A stretch of DNA of 64,000 nucleotides from Halosimplex halophilum (lineage in GTDB: Archaea > Halobacteriota > Halobacteria > Halobacteriales > Haloarculaceae), in contig NZ_ML214297.1 in NCBI RefSeq assembly GCF_004698125.1, positions 1,488,001 to 1,552,000 of the forward strand. Direction: 5' to 3'. The notes beneath the pieces were generated by a model. The model searched no databases, was not told the origin of the DNA, and saw only the letters and a list, made by a program, of their open reading frames with translations. How positions within the stretch are numbered: position 1 is the stretch's first letter; every line of letters starts with the position of its first letter. This document shows, in pieces, positions 17,842 to 26,945 of this stretch. The translations under genes and the position numbers were made by a program.

Positions 17842-18624
17842 ATGGTCGACGAGGTCACGCTCTACCGCGCGCCGACGACGGCGGCCGACGCCGACGCGGT
17901 CGCCGAGTGGCTCCGCGAGCGCGTCGACGCCGACGTGAGGGTGCGCGACCGCTTCCTCTCCGTCTTCGGGGACGGGAACGGGAACGACGACCAGGACCTC
18001 GCGGAGTCGTTCGCCGAGGCGCGGGTGCTCTCGCCGTACGAACGCGAGACCGGCAACACGATGGTCGGGATCGTCCGCTACGAGGAGCGGGCGATCGAGG
18101 ACCCCGAGCGCGGCGGCGGCGTCATCTACGACGGCCTGGCGGTCCAGGAGATCCTGAACGGCCTGCTGCCCGACGAGGAGCGCGGACTCGACCACCTGCA
18201 CGTCCCGCTGGTGGACCGCGTGGTGGGGACCTGGGGCGACCACGACGGCCGCTGGCACAAGCGCGTGAACGTCCTCGGCCAGCCCGGCGTCGTGTCGGTG
18301 CCGGGGCTGTACGAGGCGCCCGCCAAGCCCGAGCAGTACTACAAGGAACAGCAGAAACACGCTCTGCTGTCGGGCGGCGCGCCCCCGCGGGAGGTCCTGG
18401 AGAACGAGGTCGAGGGGGAGTTCCTCGTCGAGGACGACCCCCGGACGACCGAGGCCGTTCGGGGCTACGTCCTCCAGTGCTACCACTACCTGGCGACCGG
18501 CGAGGGCTTCTGCGACGACGCGGACTGTCGGCTGACGAATCCCCACCGCCAGCCCGGCGTCGTCCGGGCGCAACTGCGCGATCCCGAGTTCTGTCCCGAA
18601 CACGCCGAGCGATACCGGGCATGA
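17842..18624 (+). CDS. archaemetzincin-like protein lacking the HExxH motif (putative DUF6775-type)
   Basis: 260-residue haloarchaeal protein. Its C-terminus, GEGFCDDADCRLTN...DPEFCPEHAER, follows the archaemetzincin pattern G-x2-C-x4-C-x3-(S/N)...FCxx(C/H), which in that family frames the zinc site, but where HExxHxxG should stand the sequence reads YHYLATGEG, so the catalytic Glu and second His are missing. A central conserved block (GLDHLHVPLVDRVVGTWGDHDGRWH) is His-rich and could carry a different metal site. I recall such proteins being catalogued as putative metallopeptidases (DUF6775), which I cannot verify here. The ATG at 17842 gives the natural N-terminus; its TGA overlaps the edge of the adjacent IS605-type element. 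Confidence 0.6.
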   Translation: MVDEVTLYRAPTTAADADAVAEWLRERVDADVRVRDRFLSVFGDGNGNDDQDLAESFAEARVLSPYERETGNTMVGIVRYEERAIEDPERGGGVIYDGLAVQEILNGLLPDEERGLDHLHVPLVDRVVGTWGDHDGRWHKRVNVLGQPGVVSVPGLYEAPAKPEQYYKEQQKHALLSGGAPPREVLENEVEGEFLVEDDPRTTEAVRGYVLQCYHYLATGEGFCDDADCRLTNPHRQPGVVRAQLRDPEFCPEHAERYRA

Positions 18625-18630
18625 CATCCT

Positions 18631-18650
18631 CCGCGCCGTAAACGGCGCGG
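18631..18650 (-). other. right-end hairpin of the IS605-type element (probable end of the omega/reRNA)
   Basis: Perfect 8-bp stem ccgcgccg / cggcgcgg with a four-base loop, just outside the tnpB stop, followed toward the outside by ggatgtcatg. In IS605-family elements the transcript of this end forms the guide scaffold bound by TnpB and continues into flanking DNA as the guide. Here the flank is the 3' end of the archaemetzincin-like gene. Confidence 0.6.
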
Positions 18651-18675
18651 TTTCCTCCGTGAGAGTCTCAACAAT

Positions 18676-20015
<1,340 letters not shown>

Positions 20016-20188
20016 CTGCCAACCACCTGTAGGAGCTGTGGGGAGATAAATGACAGCCAATCATAGTGAAAGTAAAGCTGTCGGTGATCGTTGGAGACTC
20101 ACGCCAGTTGTAACATGACGGTTCCTCACAGGGGTTTACGCGATTCACGCCCGCCGTGAACAGCGCGGCGTCTTCGACGCCACGGGCA

Positions 20189-20207
20189 GACGGCGCGAGG
20201 CGCCGTC
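20189..20207. terminator. strong GC hairpin, possible terminator or element-edge structure
   Basis: Perfect inverted repeat gacggcgc-gag-gcgccgtc about 110 nt beyond the stop of the secreted-protein gene at 20316 and close to the left edge of the IS605-type element. No T-run follows, so its role in termination is uncertain; it may instead belong to the element end. Confidence 0.35.
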
Positions 20208-20315
20208 GACGGCGGGGACTCTCTCGCTGTTGAAAGGTAGTTCCGTCGGGAACGCGCGGCGACCGGCCGACTCCGGACCCTGTTCCCTTTCCGGCCGAGT
20301 GCGTCGGCTCGCCTG

Positions 20316-20984
20316 TCAGCCGTCCCGGACCGCCGCCCAGTCGGTGACGCCGGTCACCGTTCCGTTCGCCAGGTCCACCCGGGCCCTGTAGGCGAGTTCC
20401 CCTGACGGGGAGCGGCGGATCTCGACGCTCGCCGCGCCGTCGACGTAGTCGCGCGACCGCCCGACGACGACCGACCCGTCCGACCCGCCGGTGACGTTCT
20501 CGACCCGGAAGGTCCGGACCCCGTCGGACCCGTTCACCGACCACGCGGTCGCGTTCACCCGGGCCGCGGACCCGACGGTGAGTTTCCGTATCGGTTCGAC
20601 CGCCAGTTCGTATCCGTCCATCGCGGCGAGGGCCCGTCGCACGGTTTCGTTCGACCGGGCGATCGCCTTCGCCCGCCGGCGCTCGCGGTCGGACAGCGGC
20701 GTGTCGGTGCTGACTCTGAACCGCCCGCTGTCGACCCGTTCGATCTCGACCCGGCTCGCCGACGAGACGTTCGCGACCACGGTCGGGTCGCGGTCGGCGT
20801 CGGCGACGCTCACGTTCGTCTCCGAGACCACGAACGCCGCGCCGGGCTCGCCGGCGTCGGCGGGTCCGCCCGGGAACAGCGCGGTCCCGGCCGCCGCGAG
20901 TCCGACGCCGAGCGCCACCAGCCCGACGAGCAGGGCCGCCCGAGCCCGATAGTCGGTCGTCCGGGTGCGGTCGTCGGTCGCCAT
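20316..20984 (-). CDS. secreted or membrane-anchored protein of unknown function
   Basis: 222-residue protein with an N-terminal hydrophobic helix (ALLVGLVALGVGLAAAGTALF, about residues 17-37) and an otherwise extracellular-type, acidic, Asn-x-Ser/Thr-rich body (for example NVS, NETV, NVTG, NGTV), compatible with N-glycosylation. No known domain is recognised. It is divergent from a membrane HTH protein, and the 147-bp region between them holds three AACGCGTT boxes, which suggests that the two genes are controlled together. It may be a sensed or exported partner of that regulator, but this is inference. Confidence 0.6.
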   Translation of the reverse strand: MATDDRTRTTDYRARAALLVGLVALGVGLAAAGTALFPGGPADAGEPGAAFVVSETNVSVADADRDPTVVANVSSASRVEIERVDSGRFRVSTDTPLSDRERRRAKAIARSNETVRRALAAMDGYELAVEPIRKLTVGSAARVNATAWSVNGSDGVRTFRVENVTGGSDGSVVVGRSRDYVDGAASVEIRRSPSGELAYRARVDLANGTVTGVTDWAAVRDG

Positions 20985-21025
20985 CCCGTGATCGGTCGGT
21001 CGGAAGAGCCAATCAACCCGTCGAT

Positions 21026-21059
21026 GAAACGCGTTCCGAACGCGTTGGAAACGCGTTTC
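21026..21059. promoter_or_regulatory. three AACGCGTT palindromes at 11-bp spacing, probable operator
   Basis: The eight-base palindrome AACGCGTT occurs at 21028-21035, 21039-21046 and 21050-21057, each step exactly 11 bp, so all lie on the same face of the helix. The third is extended to a 12-bp palindrome (gaaacgcgtttc, 21048-21059). They sit in the spacer between a divergent secreted protein and a membrane HTH protein, as expected for a cooperative operator. Confidence 0.6.
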
Positions 21060-21131
21060 ACGGACGTTTCAGCGCCGAACGCCGGGATGAGAGCGATACG
21101 CATTTGGGGGTGTCCCCGGCTAGCGGCGGCC

Positions 21132-21845
21132 ATGGACCCCCGCGCCCTCCACGCGCGACACCTCCTCGCCGCGGTCGCCGTCGTCGCCGCGGCGCTCGTG
21201 CTCGCCGTCCAGCTGATCTCGCCGTCCCCGGTCGTCGTCTCGATGGGCGCCGACGGCACTCAGACCACCCGCATCGGGCAGTACTTCACGTACGGCGACG
21301 TGACGGTGGTCGGCCTCTCGGCGGCGCTCCTCGGGGCGGCCGGCACGTACCTGCTCGTGGGCGACTCAAGCCGGTCCGATACCGCTCCCCACCAGCCCGG
21401 TACCGACTCCGACCGGACGGACGACCGCGCCGACACCCGGACTCCGGCCGCTGACCCCGACGCGGCACAGCCCGTCGCTGACGGCGCGACCCGCGCGCCG
21501 GACGCCGCGCCCGAACGCGCCGAGGGGGCGGCCGGCGACGACTCCGGGCGGGCGACCGCCGCCGGTTCCGGGACGGTGGCCGCGGTCGACTCCGGGACAG
21601 CGAGCGCGGCCGATCCGGAGTCCCGCCGCGAGGAGTGGGAGGCGGCCGCGGAGCGGCTGACCGGCAACGAGGAGACCGTCTTCAGGCTCGTCCTCGACGC
21701 CGGCGGCGAGCTCCCCCAGCGGGAGATCGTCGAGGAGACCGACCTGTCGAAGGCGACGGTCAGCCGGACGCTCGACGCGCTCGAACACCGCGACCTCCTC
21801 GAGCGCAAGCGCCGCGGCATGGGCAACCTCGTCACGCTCACCTGA
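21132..21845 (+). CDS. membrane-anchored winged-helix (MarR/ArsR-like) transcription regulator
   Basis: 237 residues: two N-terminal membrane spans (HLLAAVAVVAAALVLAVQLI near 10-29; VVGLSAALLGAAGTYLLVG near 57-75), a long Ala/Asp/Pro/Thr-rich linker to about residue 165, and a C-terminal winged-helix domain (ETVFRLVLDAGGELPQREIVEETDLSKATVSRTLDALEHRDLLERKRRG). Such membrane-bound wHTH proteins are common in haloarchaea; they are thought to link an envelope signal to transcription. The ATG at 21132 is chosen because it starts just before the first span; earlier in-frame starts run through the operator-like repeats. Autoregulation through those repeats is plausible. Confidence 0.75.
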   Translation: MDPRALHARHLLAAVAVVAAALVLAVQLISPSPVVVSMGADGTQTTRIGQYFTYGDVTVVGLSAALLGAAGTYLLVGDSSRSDTAPHQPGTDSDRTDDRADTRTPAADPDAAQPVADGATRAPDAAPERAEGAAGDDSGRATAAGSGTVAAVDSGTASAADPESRREEWEAAAERLTGNEETVFRLVLDAGGELPQREIVEETDLSKATVSRTLDALEHRDLLERKRRGMGNLVTLT

Positions 21846-22001
21846 CCGATTCGTCACGCTCGCCCGACCCGCTCGGCACGCTCACCCTACCCACGAAACG
21901 GCGGATTTCGGGCGTTTCGAACCGCTTCCGTCCCCTTTCCAATCAACGACTTTGAGGGCTTTCTCCGAAGGTGTCGCCGGGGCGACCGCCCCACTGAGAC
22001 A

Positions 22002-22601
22002 ATGCGACGGAAACTACTCGCACTCGCGGCCGCCGCGGTGTTCGTCCTCGGGACGGGCAGCGTGGTGGCCGCGACCGCGACGGATTCGCCGGCCGCCCCC
22101 GCGACGGGGACGCCGGCGCCAGTCGAACCGCCCGACAACTACACGGTCGCGACCGTCGACCCCGACGACGAACTCGACGCGGCGACGGTCGAGGACGCCT
22201 GGCGGACGGCGTGGGCGAACGAGACCGTCCGCGACGCCGTCGACGGCGAGCGCGTCCGCTTCGAGGTGTGGGCGCCGGTCACCGAGGGCGACCCGGTGTC
22301 GGTCTGGGTCGCGCGCAACGAGACGGCGCCGACCCGCGTCGTCGCCGACGTGTCGAACGGCTCGGTCGTCGCCGTCGACGAGCCCGCCGTCGTGACCGCC
22401 GACGAGTTCGAACGGGACAAGATCGAGATCGAACGGGTCGGCAACGGGACGACCCGATTCGGAGGCGACGAAGCCTCCGGGGGTTCGCCCCCGAGCGAGA
22501 CGAACGCGACGCGACTCACGGCCGACAGCGACGCGTTCGTCCGGATATCGCTGAACGACAGCGAGTACACGGTATCGAACACGTCGACCCCCGGACGGTG
22601 A
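22002..22601 (+). CDS. secreted protein of unknown function
   Basis: 199-residue protein with a typical signal peptide (MRRKLLALAAAAVFVLGTGSVVAATA; cleavage probably after one of the Ala residues near 24-26), then an acidic extracellular domain with many N-glycosylation sequons (NYT, NET, NGS, NGT, NAT, NDS, NTS). No domain is recognised and no lipobox is present, so release or loose envelope association is expected. It follows the membrane HTH gene by 156 bp on the same strand and may or may not share its control. Confidence 0.55.
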   Translation: MRRKLLALAAAAVFVLGTGSVVAATATDSPAAPATGTPAPVEPPDNYTVATVDPDDELDAATVEDAWRTAWANETVRDAVDGERVRFEVWAPVTEGDPVSVWVARNETAPTRVVADVSNGSVVAVDEPAVVTADEFERDKIEIERVGNGTTRFGGDEASGGSPPSETNATRLTADSDAFVRISLNDSEYTVSNTSTPGR

Positions 22602-22682
22602 CCGGACGGACCGCGCACTGCGGCCCGTCCGGCGCCGCTTCCGCCCGTCGTCGGTCGACGGGCGGGTAACCAGCGAGCGGCG

Positions 22683-22964
22683 CTACGCCAGCGCGACCGC
22701 GGCGCCGACGGCGACGCTCACCAGCGCGAGGCCGGCGAGTGCGACCGTCGTCGTCCGGTCGCGCCGGTCGTCCGAGCTGTCGGTACCGAACCCGCCGCGG
22801 CCGGTCAGGACGCCGACGCCGACGGCGACCGCCGAGAGGCCGCCGACGAGCGCCAGTGCGGTCCAGCGTTCGAGTCCGTGCCGTGCGACTTCTCGCGCGG
22901 CCGTGCCGGCGAGGAGGACGCCGGTCGCTATCGGGGCCGCGCCTGTCGTCTTGTTGGAGGGCAT
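22683..22964 (-). CDS. small three-span membrane protein
   Basis: 93-residue hydrophobic protein with three likely spans (PIATGVLLAGTAAREV near 11-26, LALVGGLSAVAVGVGVLTG near 37-55, VALAGLALVSVAVGAAVALA at the C-terminus) separated by a charged Asp/Arg loop (DSSDDRRDRT). No family is recognised. It lies between the secreted protein gene (convergent) and the NDH-2-like gene (same strand, 158 bp upstream). Confidence 0.5.
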   Translation of the reverse strand: MPSNKTTGAAPIATGVLLAGTAAREVARHGLERWTALALVGGLSAVAVGVGVLTGRGGFGTDSSDDRRDRTTTVALAGLALVSVAVGAAVALA

Positions 22965-23122
22965 CGTCTGAGATCTCGGGGGCGATTCCCAAAAGTGCGG
23001 CGGCGCGGAACGCCCTCGGTGCGCTCGTAGCAGTGATCGTCACCGCGATGGACAGCGCGCGCCGACCGCACCTGACAGCACCACCGACACCGAGCACGAT
23101 CCACCGTCCGTTCGCGAGTCGG

Positions 23123-24367
23123 TCACTCCCCGATCCGGCCGGAATCGCCCTCTCCGGAGGGATCCGGCGCCGTGTCTTCCTCGTCTCCCTCGGGCCACCC
23201 CACTTCCTCCCGGACGAGGTCGGCCGCGTTCTCGACGGCGCCGACGCTGGAGAGGTAGCCGGCGCCGACCGACGTTTTGAGCGCCTTCGCCGACCGTCCC
23301 CTCAACACCGTGGGGCCGACCTGCGCGACGGCGCCGTCGCCGACACTGACGAGCCAGCCCAGCGAGTCGAAGCGGTAGCCGTCGAGCCGTGGCTCGAAGC
23401 CGCCCTCGCCGGAGAGTTCGTGGTCGACGAGCCGGGCGACGTTGTCGGCGGCGACGCGGGCCTCGCGGATGGCCGCCTGGGCGCTGGCGGGGACGGCCTC
23501 GCCGTCGGTGTCGACGACCCGGCCGGCGTCGCCGACGACGAAGGTGCCGTCGCGGTAGCGCAGGTCGCCGCGGACGACCGGGCGCTCCCCGCGGAGGGCG
23601 TCCGGGCCGCGGATCCCGCCGGTCCAGACGAACCCGTCGTAGCGCTCGGTCGACCCGTCGGCGAACGCGACCCTCTCGTCGTCGGCGCTCTCGACGGCGT
23701 GGTTCGTCTCCACGCGCACGTCGCGGGCCTCCAGTTCCTCGCGGACCGCCCGCTGGAAGTTCTCGGGGAAGTTCGGCGCGACGGTCCCCTCCTGTTCGAG
23801 GAGGACCACCTCGACGGCGTCGCGGGCGCCCTCCTCGCGGGCGAGCGCGGCGAGCTCGCCGGCGACCTGCACCCCCGACAGGCCCGCCCCGCCGACGACG
23901 ACGCGGGCCGGGTCCGCGGCCGTCCCGGCGTCGACGGCGTCGAGGAAGTCCGCGCGGACGGCTTCGGCGTCGGCCAGGCGCTTGAGCGGCGTCGCGTGGG
24001 CCTCGACGCCGGGCAGGCCGTAGTAGTTGGTCTCGGCGCCCAGGCAGACGGCGCCCACGTCGTAGGACAGTTCGGTGGGTTCCGCCGGGCCGTCTCCGCC
24101 CTCCCCGAGGGCGGCGACGCCCGCCGCCGTGTCGATGTCGGTGACGGTCGCCTCGCGGACGGTCGCGCGGTCGAGCATCTCGTCGAGGTCGACGACGATC
24201 TCGTCGGCCAGGGAGGGTCGGCGGACGACCCGGTGGAGTTCGTGCTGGACGAGGTGGCTGGCGTCCTCGTCGACGACGACGAGGTCGGCCGCCTCGGGGA
24301 GCGACGATTCGAGCTCGCGGGCGAGGGTCAGGCCGGCGTATCCGGCGCCGAAGACGGCGACGCGCAT
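23123..24367 (-). CDS. NDH-2-like FAD-dependent NADH dehydrogenase
   Basis: 414-residue peripheral membrane flavoprotein of the type II NADH dehydrogenase/sulfide-quinone reductase superfamily. The FAD-binding motif VAVFGAGYAGLTLAREL is at the N-terminus, the NAD(P)-binding motif VVVGGAGLSGVQVAGEL near residue 155, and the FAD-contacting GTFVVGDAGRV near 280. The C-terminal region (GWLVSVGDGAVAQVG...) resembles the membrane-contact part of NDH-2. No redox-active cysteine pair of sulfide-quinone reductase is seen, so NADH-to-menaquinone transfer without proton pumping is the best inference. The protein ends in an acidic low-complexity tail. It is divergent from the UspA gene. Confidence 0.8.
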   Translation of the reverse strand: MRVAVFGAGYAGLTLARELESSLPEAADLVVVDEDASHLVQHELHRVVRRPSLADEIVVDLDEMLDRATVREATVTDIDTAAGVAALGEGGDGPAEPTELSYDVGAVCLGAETNYYGLPGVEAHATPLKRLADAEAVRADFLDAVDAGTAADPARVVVGGAGLSGVQVAGELAALAREEGARDAVEVVLLEQEGTVAPNFPENFQRAVREELEARDVRVETNHAVESADDERVAFADGSTERYDGFVWTGGIRGPDALRGERPVVRGDLRYRDGTFVVGDAGRVVDTDGEAVPASAQAAIREARVAADNVARLVDHELSGEGGFEPRLDGYRFDSLGWLVSVGDGAVAQVGPTVLRGRSAKALKTSVGAGYLSSVGAVENAADLVREEVGWPEGDEEDTAPDPSGEGDSGRIGE

Positions 24368-24534
24368 GACGGGACTGCGGGCCGAATCGAGAAAAGGCCA
24401 CTGACGGGCGGGTCGGAAACCGTCTGCTGGCGGCGGCCCCCGACGCGGCTGGTCGAGGGGGTACGAGCCCCGGTCGGTCCCGTCCGCCGGGAACCGTGGC
24501 CGGTTTCAAATACTCGCCGGGCGAACCCTCGAAC

Positions 24535-25418
24535 ATGTACGAGACGATCCTGGTGCCGACCGACGGCAGCGCGCACGCCGAGCGGGCGGCCCGCCACGCC
24601 GTCTCCCTGGCGGCGGCGTTCGACGCGACCGTGACGGTGCTCGGCGTCGCGGACCTGAACCGGCGGCCGGACCGTTCAACGCGGGCGGGGTCTCGGGTGA
24701 GTTCCGCGAGCGCGTCGAGCGCGGGGCCGAGTCCGCCGTCGAGGACGCGGCGGCGCTGGCCGGCGACCGCGTGCCCGTGGAGACGGCGGTCGTCTCCGGC
24801 GACCCCGCGAAGGCCATCGTCGACTACGCAGCGGAGGGCGAGTTCGACGCCGTCGCGATGGGCACCCACGGCCGGCGCGGGCTCTCGCGGCTCGTCTTCG
24901 GGAGCGTCGCGCGGTACGTCCTCCGCCACGCGGCGCGGCCGGTCCTGACCGCCCGCGAGACCGACGCCGACCCCGTCACCGACTACGACGACGTGCTCGT
25001 CCCCACGGACGGCAGCGACGCGGCCGAGGCGGCGGTCGACCACGGGCTCGCCGTCGCAGAGGCCTTCGACGCGACCGTCCACGCGGTCCACGTCGTCGAC
25101 CTGGGATCGATGGCGACCAGGACGGGCGTCGAGCCGCCGACCCGCCAGCTGGAACGGCTCACCGAGGCCGGCGAGGCCGCCGTCGAGGCCGTCGCCGAGC
25201 GTGCCCGCGACGAGGGGCTCGACGCGGTGACCGCCGTCGAGGAGGGGTTCCCCGCGGCCGACCTGCTCGACTACGTCGACGAGGCGGGGGTCGACCTCGT
25301 GGCGATGGGCACTCACGGCCGCACCGGCCTCGACCGCGTGCTGCTGGGGAGCACGACCGAGCGGGTCGTCTCCCGTTCGCCCGTGCCGGTGCTGGCCGTC
25401 CGTCCCGACTCCGGGTGA
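24535..25418 (+). pseudogene. tandem UspA universal stress protein with a one-base frameshift
   Basis: Two UspA domains are encoded in a row, but the first is split: MYETILVPTDGSAHAERA...VADLNR reads in one frame, and FNAGGVSGEFRERVERGAE... through both remaining UspA ATP-binding signatures (GTHGRRGLSRLVFGS and GTHGRTGLDRVLLGSTTE) in another. Adding one base at about 24661-24666 (cggcgg from cgggcgg) restores a single 294-residue protein, so this is either a fresh frameshift or a sequencing error in a G/C run. A TATA-like tttcaaata (about 24504-24512) precedes the ATG. The downstream domain could still be made from an internal GTG. The last 38 bases of the gene belong to a perfect tandem duplication. 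Confidence 0.8.
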
Positions 25419-25486
25419 GCCCGACTCGCTCCGCCGTGCCGGTGCTGGCCGTCCGTCCCGACTCCGGGTGAGCCCGACTCGCTCCG
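25381..25486 (+). repeat. perfect 53-bp tandem duplication across the UspA stop codon
   Basis: Bases 25381-25433 are repeated without change as 25434-25486. The unit holds the last codons of the UspA gene (PVLAVRPDSG), its TGA and 15 bases of trailer. The copy lies beyond the stop and is not translated with the gene. Absence of mismatches implies a recent event. The rest of the spacer up to 25712 shows no gene. Confidence 0.9.
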
Positions 25487-25712
25487 CCGGGCCGGTTCCG
25501 GGTTCGAGTGCGGTTTCCGGGTCGGTCGGGCCGCTGACCCGGCGGGCAAACGGTGTCCGCGAAGGGTTTCAATCGGGGCGGGGCTCCGCTCCGGCCACGG
25601 TTCACATCCGAAAGGGGGTTCGAGCGACACAGACCGCGACCCCGCATCGCCGCCGGGACCGGCCCGAACCGGTCGGGATTCCCGCAGTTCGACGGCGCAC
25701 GACGCCGCACTC

Positions 25713-26795
25713 TCACTCGCCCCGTCGCTCCCGGACCAGCTCGTCAGCCGTCCGAACCGCGTCGGCCACCCGGCGCGGCGAGGCGTCGACGGGCTCCAGT
25801 CCCATCCCGTGCTCGCAGGCGACCTCCCCGACGGCCGTCAGGTCGTCCTCGTCGACGCCCAGTTCGGCGAGGGTCACGTCGAGACCGATGTCGAACAGCA
25901 CGTCGAGGACCTCGGAGACGACGTCGGGACCGGCGTCGCGGGCGAGCAGTTCGGCGACGGTGCCGAAGCCGACGAGCAGGCCGTGAGGCTCGCGGACGCC
26001 GGCGTTGGTGAGACCGATCTGGACGGCGTGGGCGCCGGCGGTGCCGCCGCTCTCGAAGCCCAGTCCCGACAGGAGGGTGTTGGCCTCGACGACCCGCTCG
26101 ACGGCGGGCGTGACGGCGTCGCGCCGGACCGCGGCGAGGGCGTCGGGGCCGTGCTCGCGGACGCGGCGGTAGGCCTCCTCGGCGAGCGCGCGGGCGGCGA
26201 AACTCGACGCCCCGTCGGCGTCGGTGCGTCCGCCGGTTGCGGCGACGGCCTCGGCCTCGAAGCGGGTGGCGACGGCGTCGCCCATGCCGTAGGCGAGAAA
26301 GCGGGCGGGCGCCCCGGCGACGACGGCGGTGTCGACGAGGACGAGTTCGGGGTTGCGGTCGCGGTAGCGCACCTCCCGGAAGTTCCCGGCGTCGTCGTAG
26401 ACGACGGCGACGGTGCTCGTGGGCGCGTCGGTGCTGGCGATGGTCGGGACGACCGCGAGTTCGGCGTCGGCCCGGTCGGCGACGGCCGTCGCCACGTCCA
26501 TCGCGACGCCGCCGCCGACGCCGACGACCAGGTCCGCGCCGGCGGCCGCGGCGGCGTCGACGTGGTCGTCGAGGACGGAGTCGGTACAGCGGTCGACCGC
26601 CGAAGCGGTGTGGGCCAGCTCGACCCCGGCGTCGGCCAGGCCGGCCGAGACGGCGTCGCCGGCGGTCACCAGGGCGGTGTCGCCGCCGAGGACGTACGCG
26701 CGGTCGGCGTCGAGGCGGTCGAACTCGGCGCCCGCGTCGTCGAGGGCGCCGGCCCCCTGGACGTAGGCGCGCGGCGAGACGAAGCGTCGGTGCAT
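25713..26795 (-). CDS. gldA: glycerol dehydrogenase family protein (iron/zinc-containing ADH superfamily)
   Basis: 360-residue protein that aligns end to end with bacterial GldA: SPRAYVQGAGAL at the N-terminus, the nucleotide-binding GVGGGVAMDVATAVA (about 92-106), the very characteristic PTIASTDAPTSTVAVVY (117-133), VDTAVVAGAPARFLAYGMGDA, EANTLLSGLGFESGGTAGAHAV. The metal ligands expected from GldA are present: Asp173, His256 and His271. The Lys of the usual GGGKTxD motif is Ala here, so cofactor preference may differ. Glycerol oxidation to dihydroxyacetone is the best call; glycerol-1-phosphate dehydrogenase is less likely because GldA-specific segments are kept. The start at 26795 opens directly into the family N-terminus. 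Confidence 0.82.
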   Translation of the reverse strand: MHRRFVSPRAYVQGAGALDDAGAEFDRLDADRAYVLGGDTALVTAGDAVSAGLADAGVELAHTASAVDRCTDSVLDDHVDAAAAAGADLVVGVGGGVAMDVATAVADRADAELAVVPTIASTDAPTSTVAVVYDDAGNFREVRYRDRNPELVLVDTAVVAGAPARFLAYGMGDAVATRFEAEAVAATGGRTDADGASSFAARALAEEAYRRVREHGPDALAAVRRDAVTPAVERVVEANTLLSGLGFESGGTAGAHAVQIGLTNAGVREPHGLLVGFGTVAELLARDAGPDVVSEVLDVLFDIGLDVTLAELGVDEDDLTAVGEVACEHGMGLEPVDASPRRVADAVRTADELVRERRGE

Positions 26796-26945
26796 GCCCG
26801 GGGGTGGTCCGGCGTGGCCGTTAAACGTTCGGGAGCTATCGTCGCTCGCGAGACGGGCGCGCGAGGCGCGGAGCGGCAGCGCGGCCCGCTCCGGACAGAC
26901 GGTAAGGTATAAGCGGCTCTGCGGACGTTCGTGGGGTATCAGCGC

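Noticed and set aside
17842-18624. Active metalloprotease call for the archaemetzincin-like protein
   Set aside because: The HExxH motif is absent, so proteolysis is not supported.
22516-23097. 193-codon minus-strand frame overlapping the small three-span gene
   Set aside because: Arg/Gly/Asp-rich shadow; the three-span frame has sensible hydrophobic segments instead.
25495-25625. Sequences resembling a tRNA T-loop (gggttcgagtgc, ggggttcgagc)
   Set aside because: No matching acceptor, D or anticodon stems could be assembled around them.
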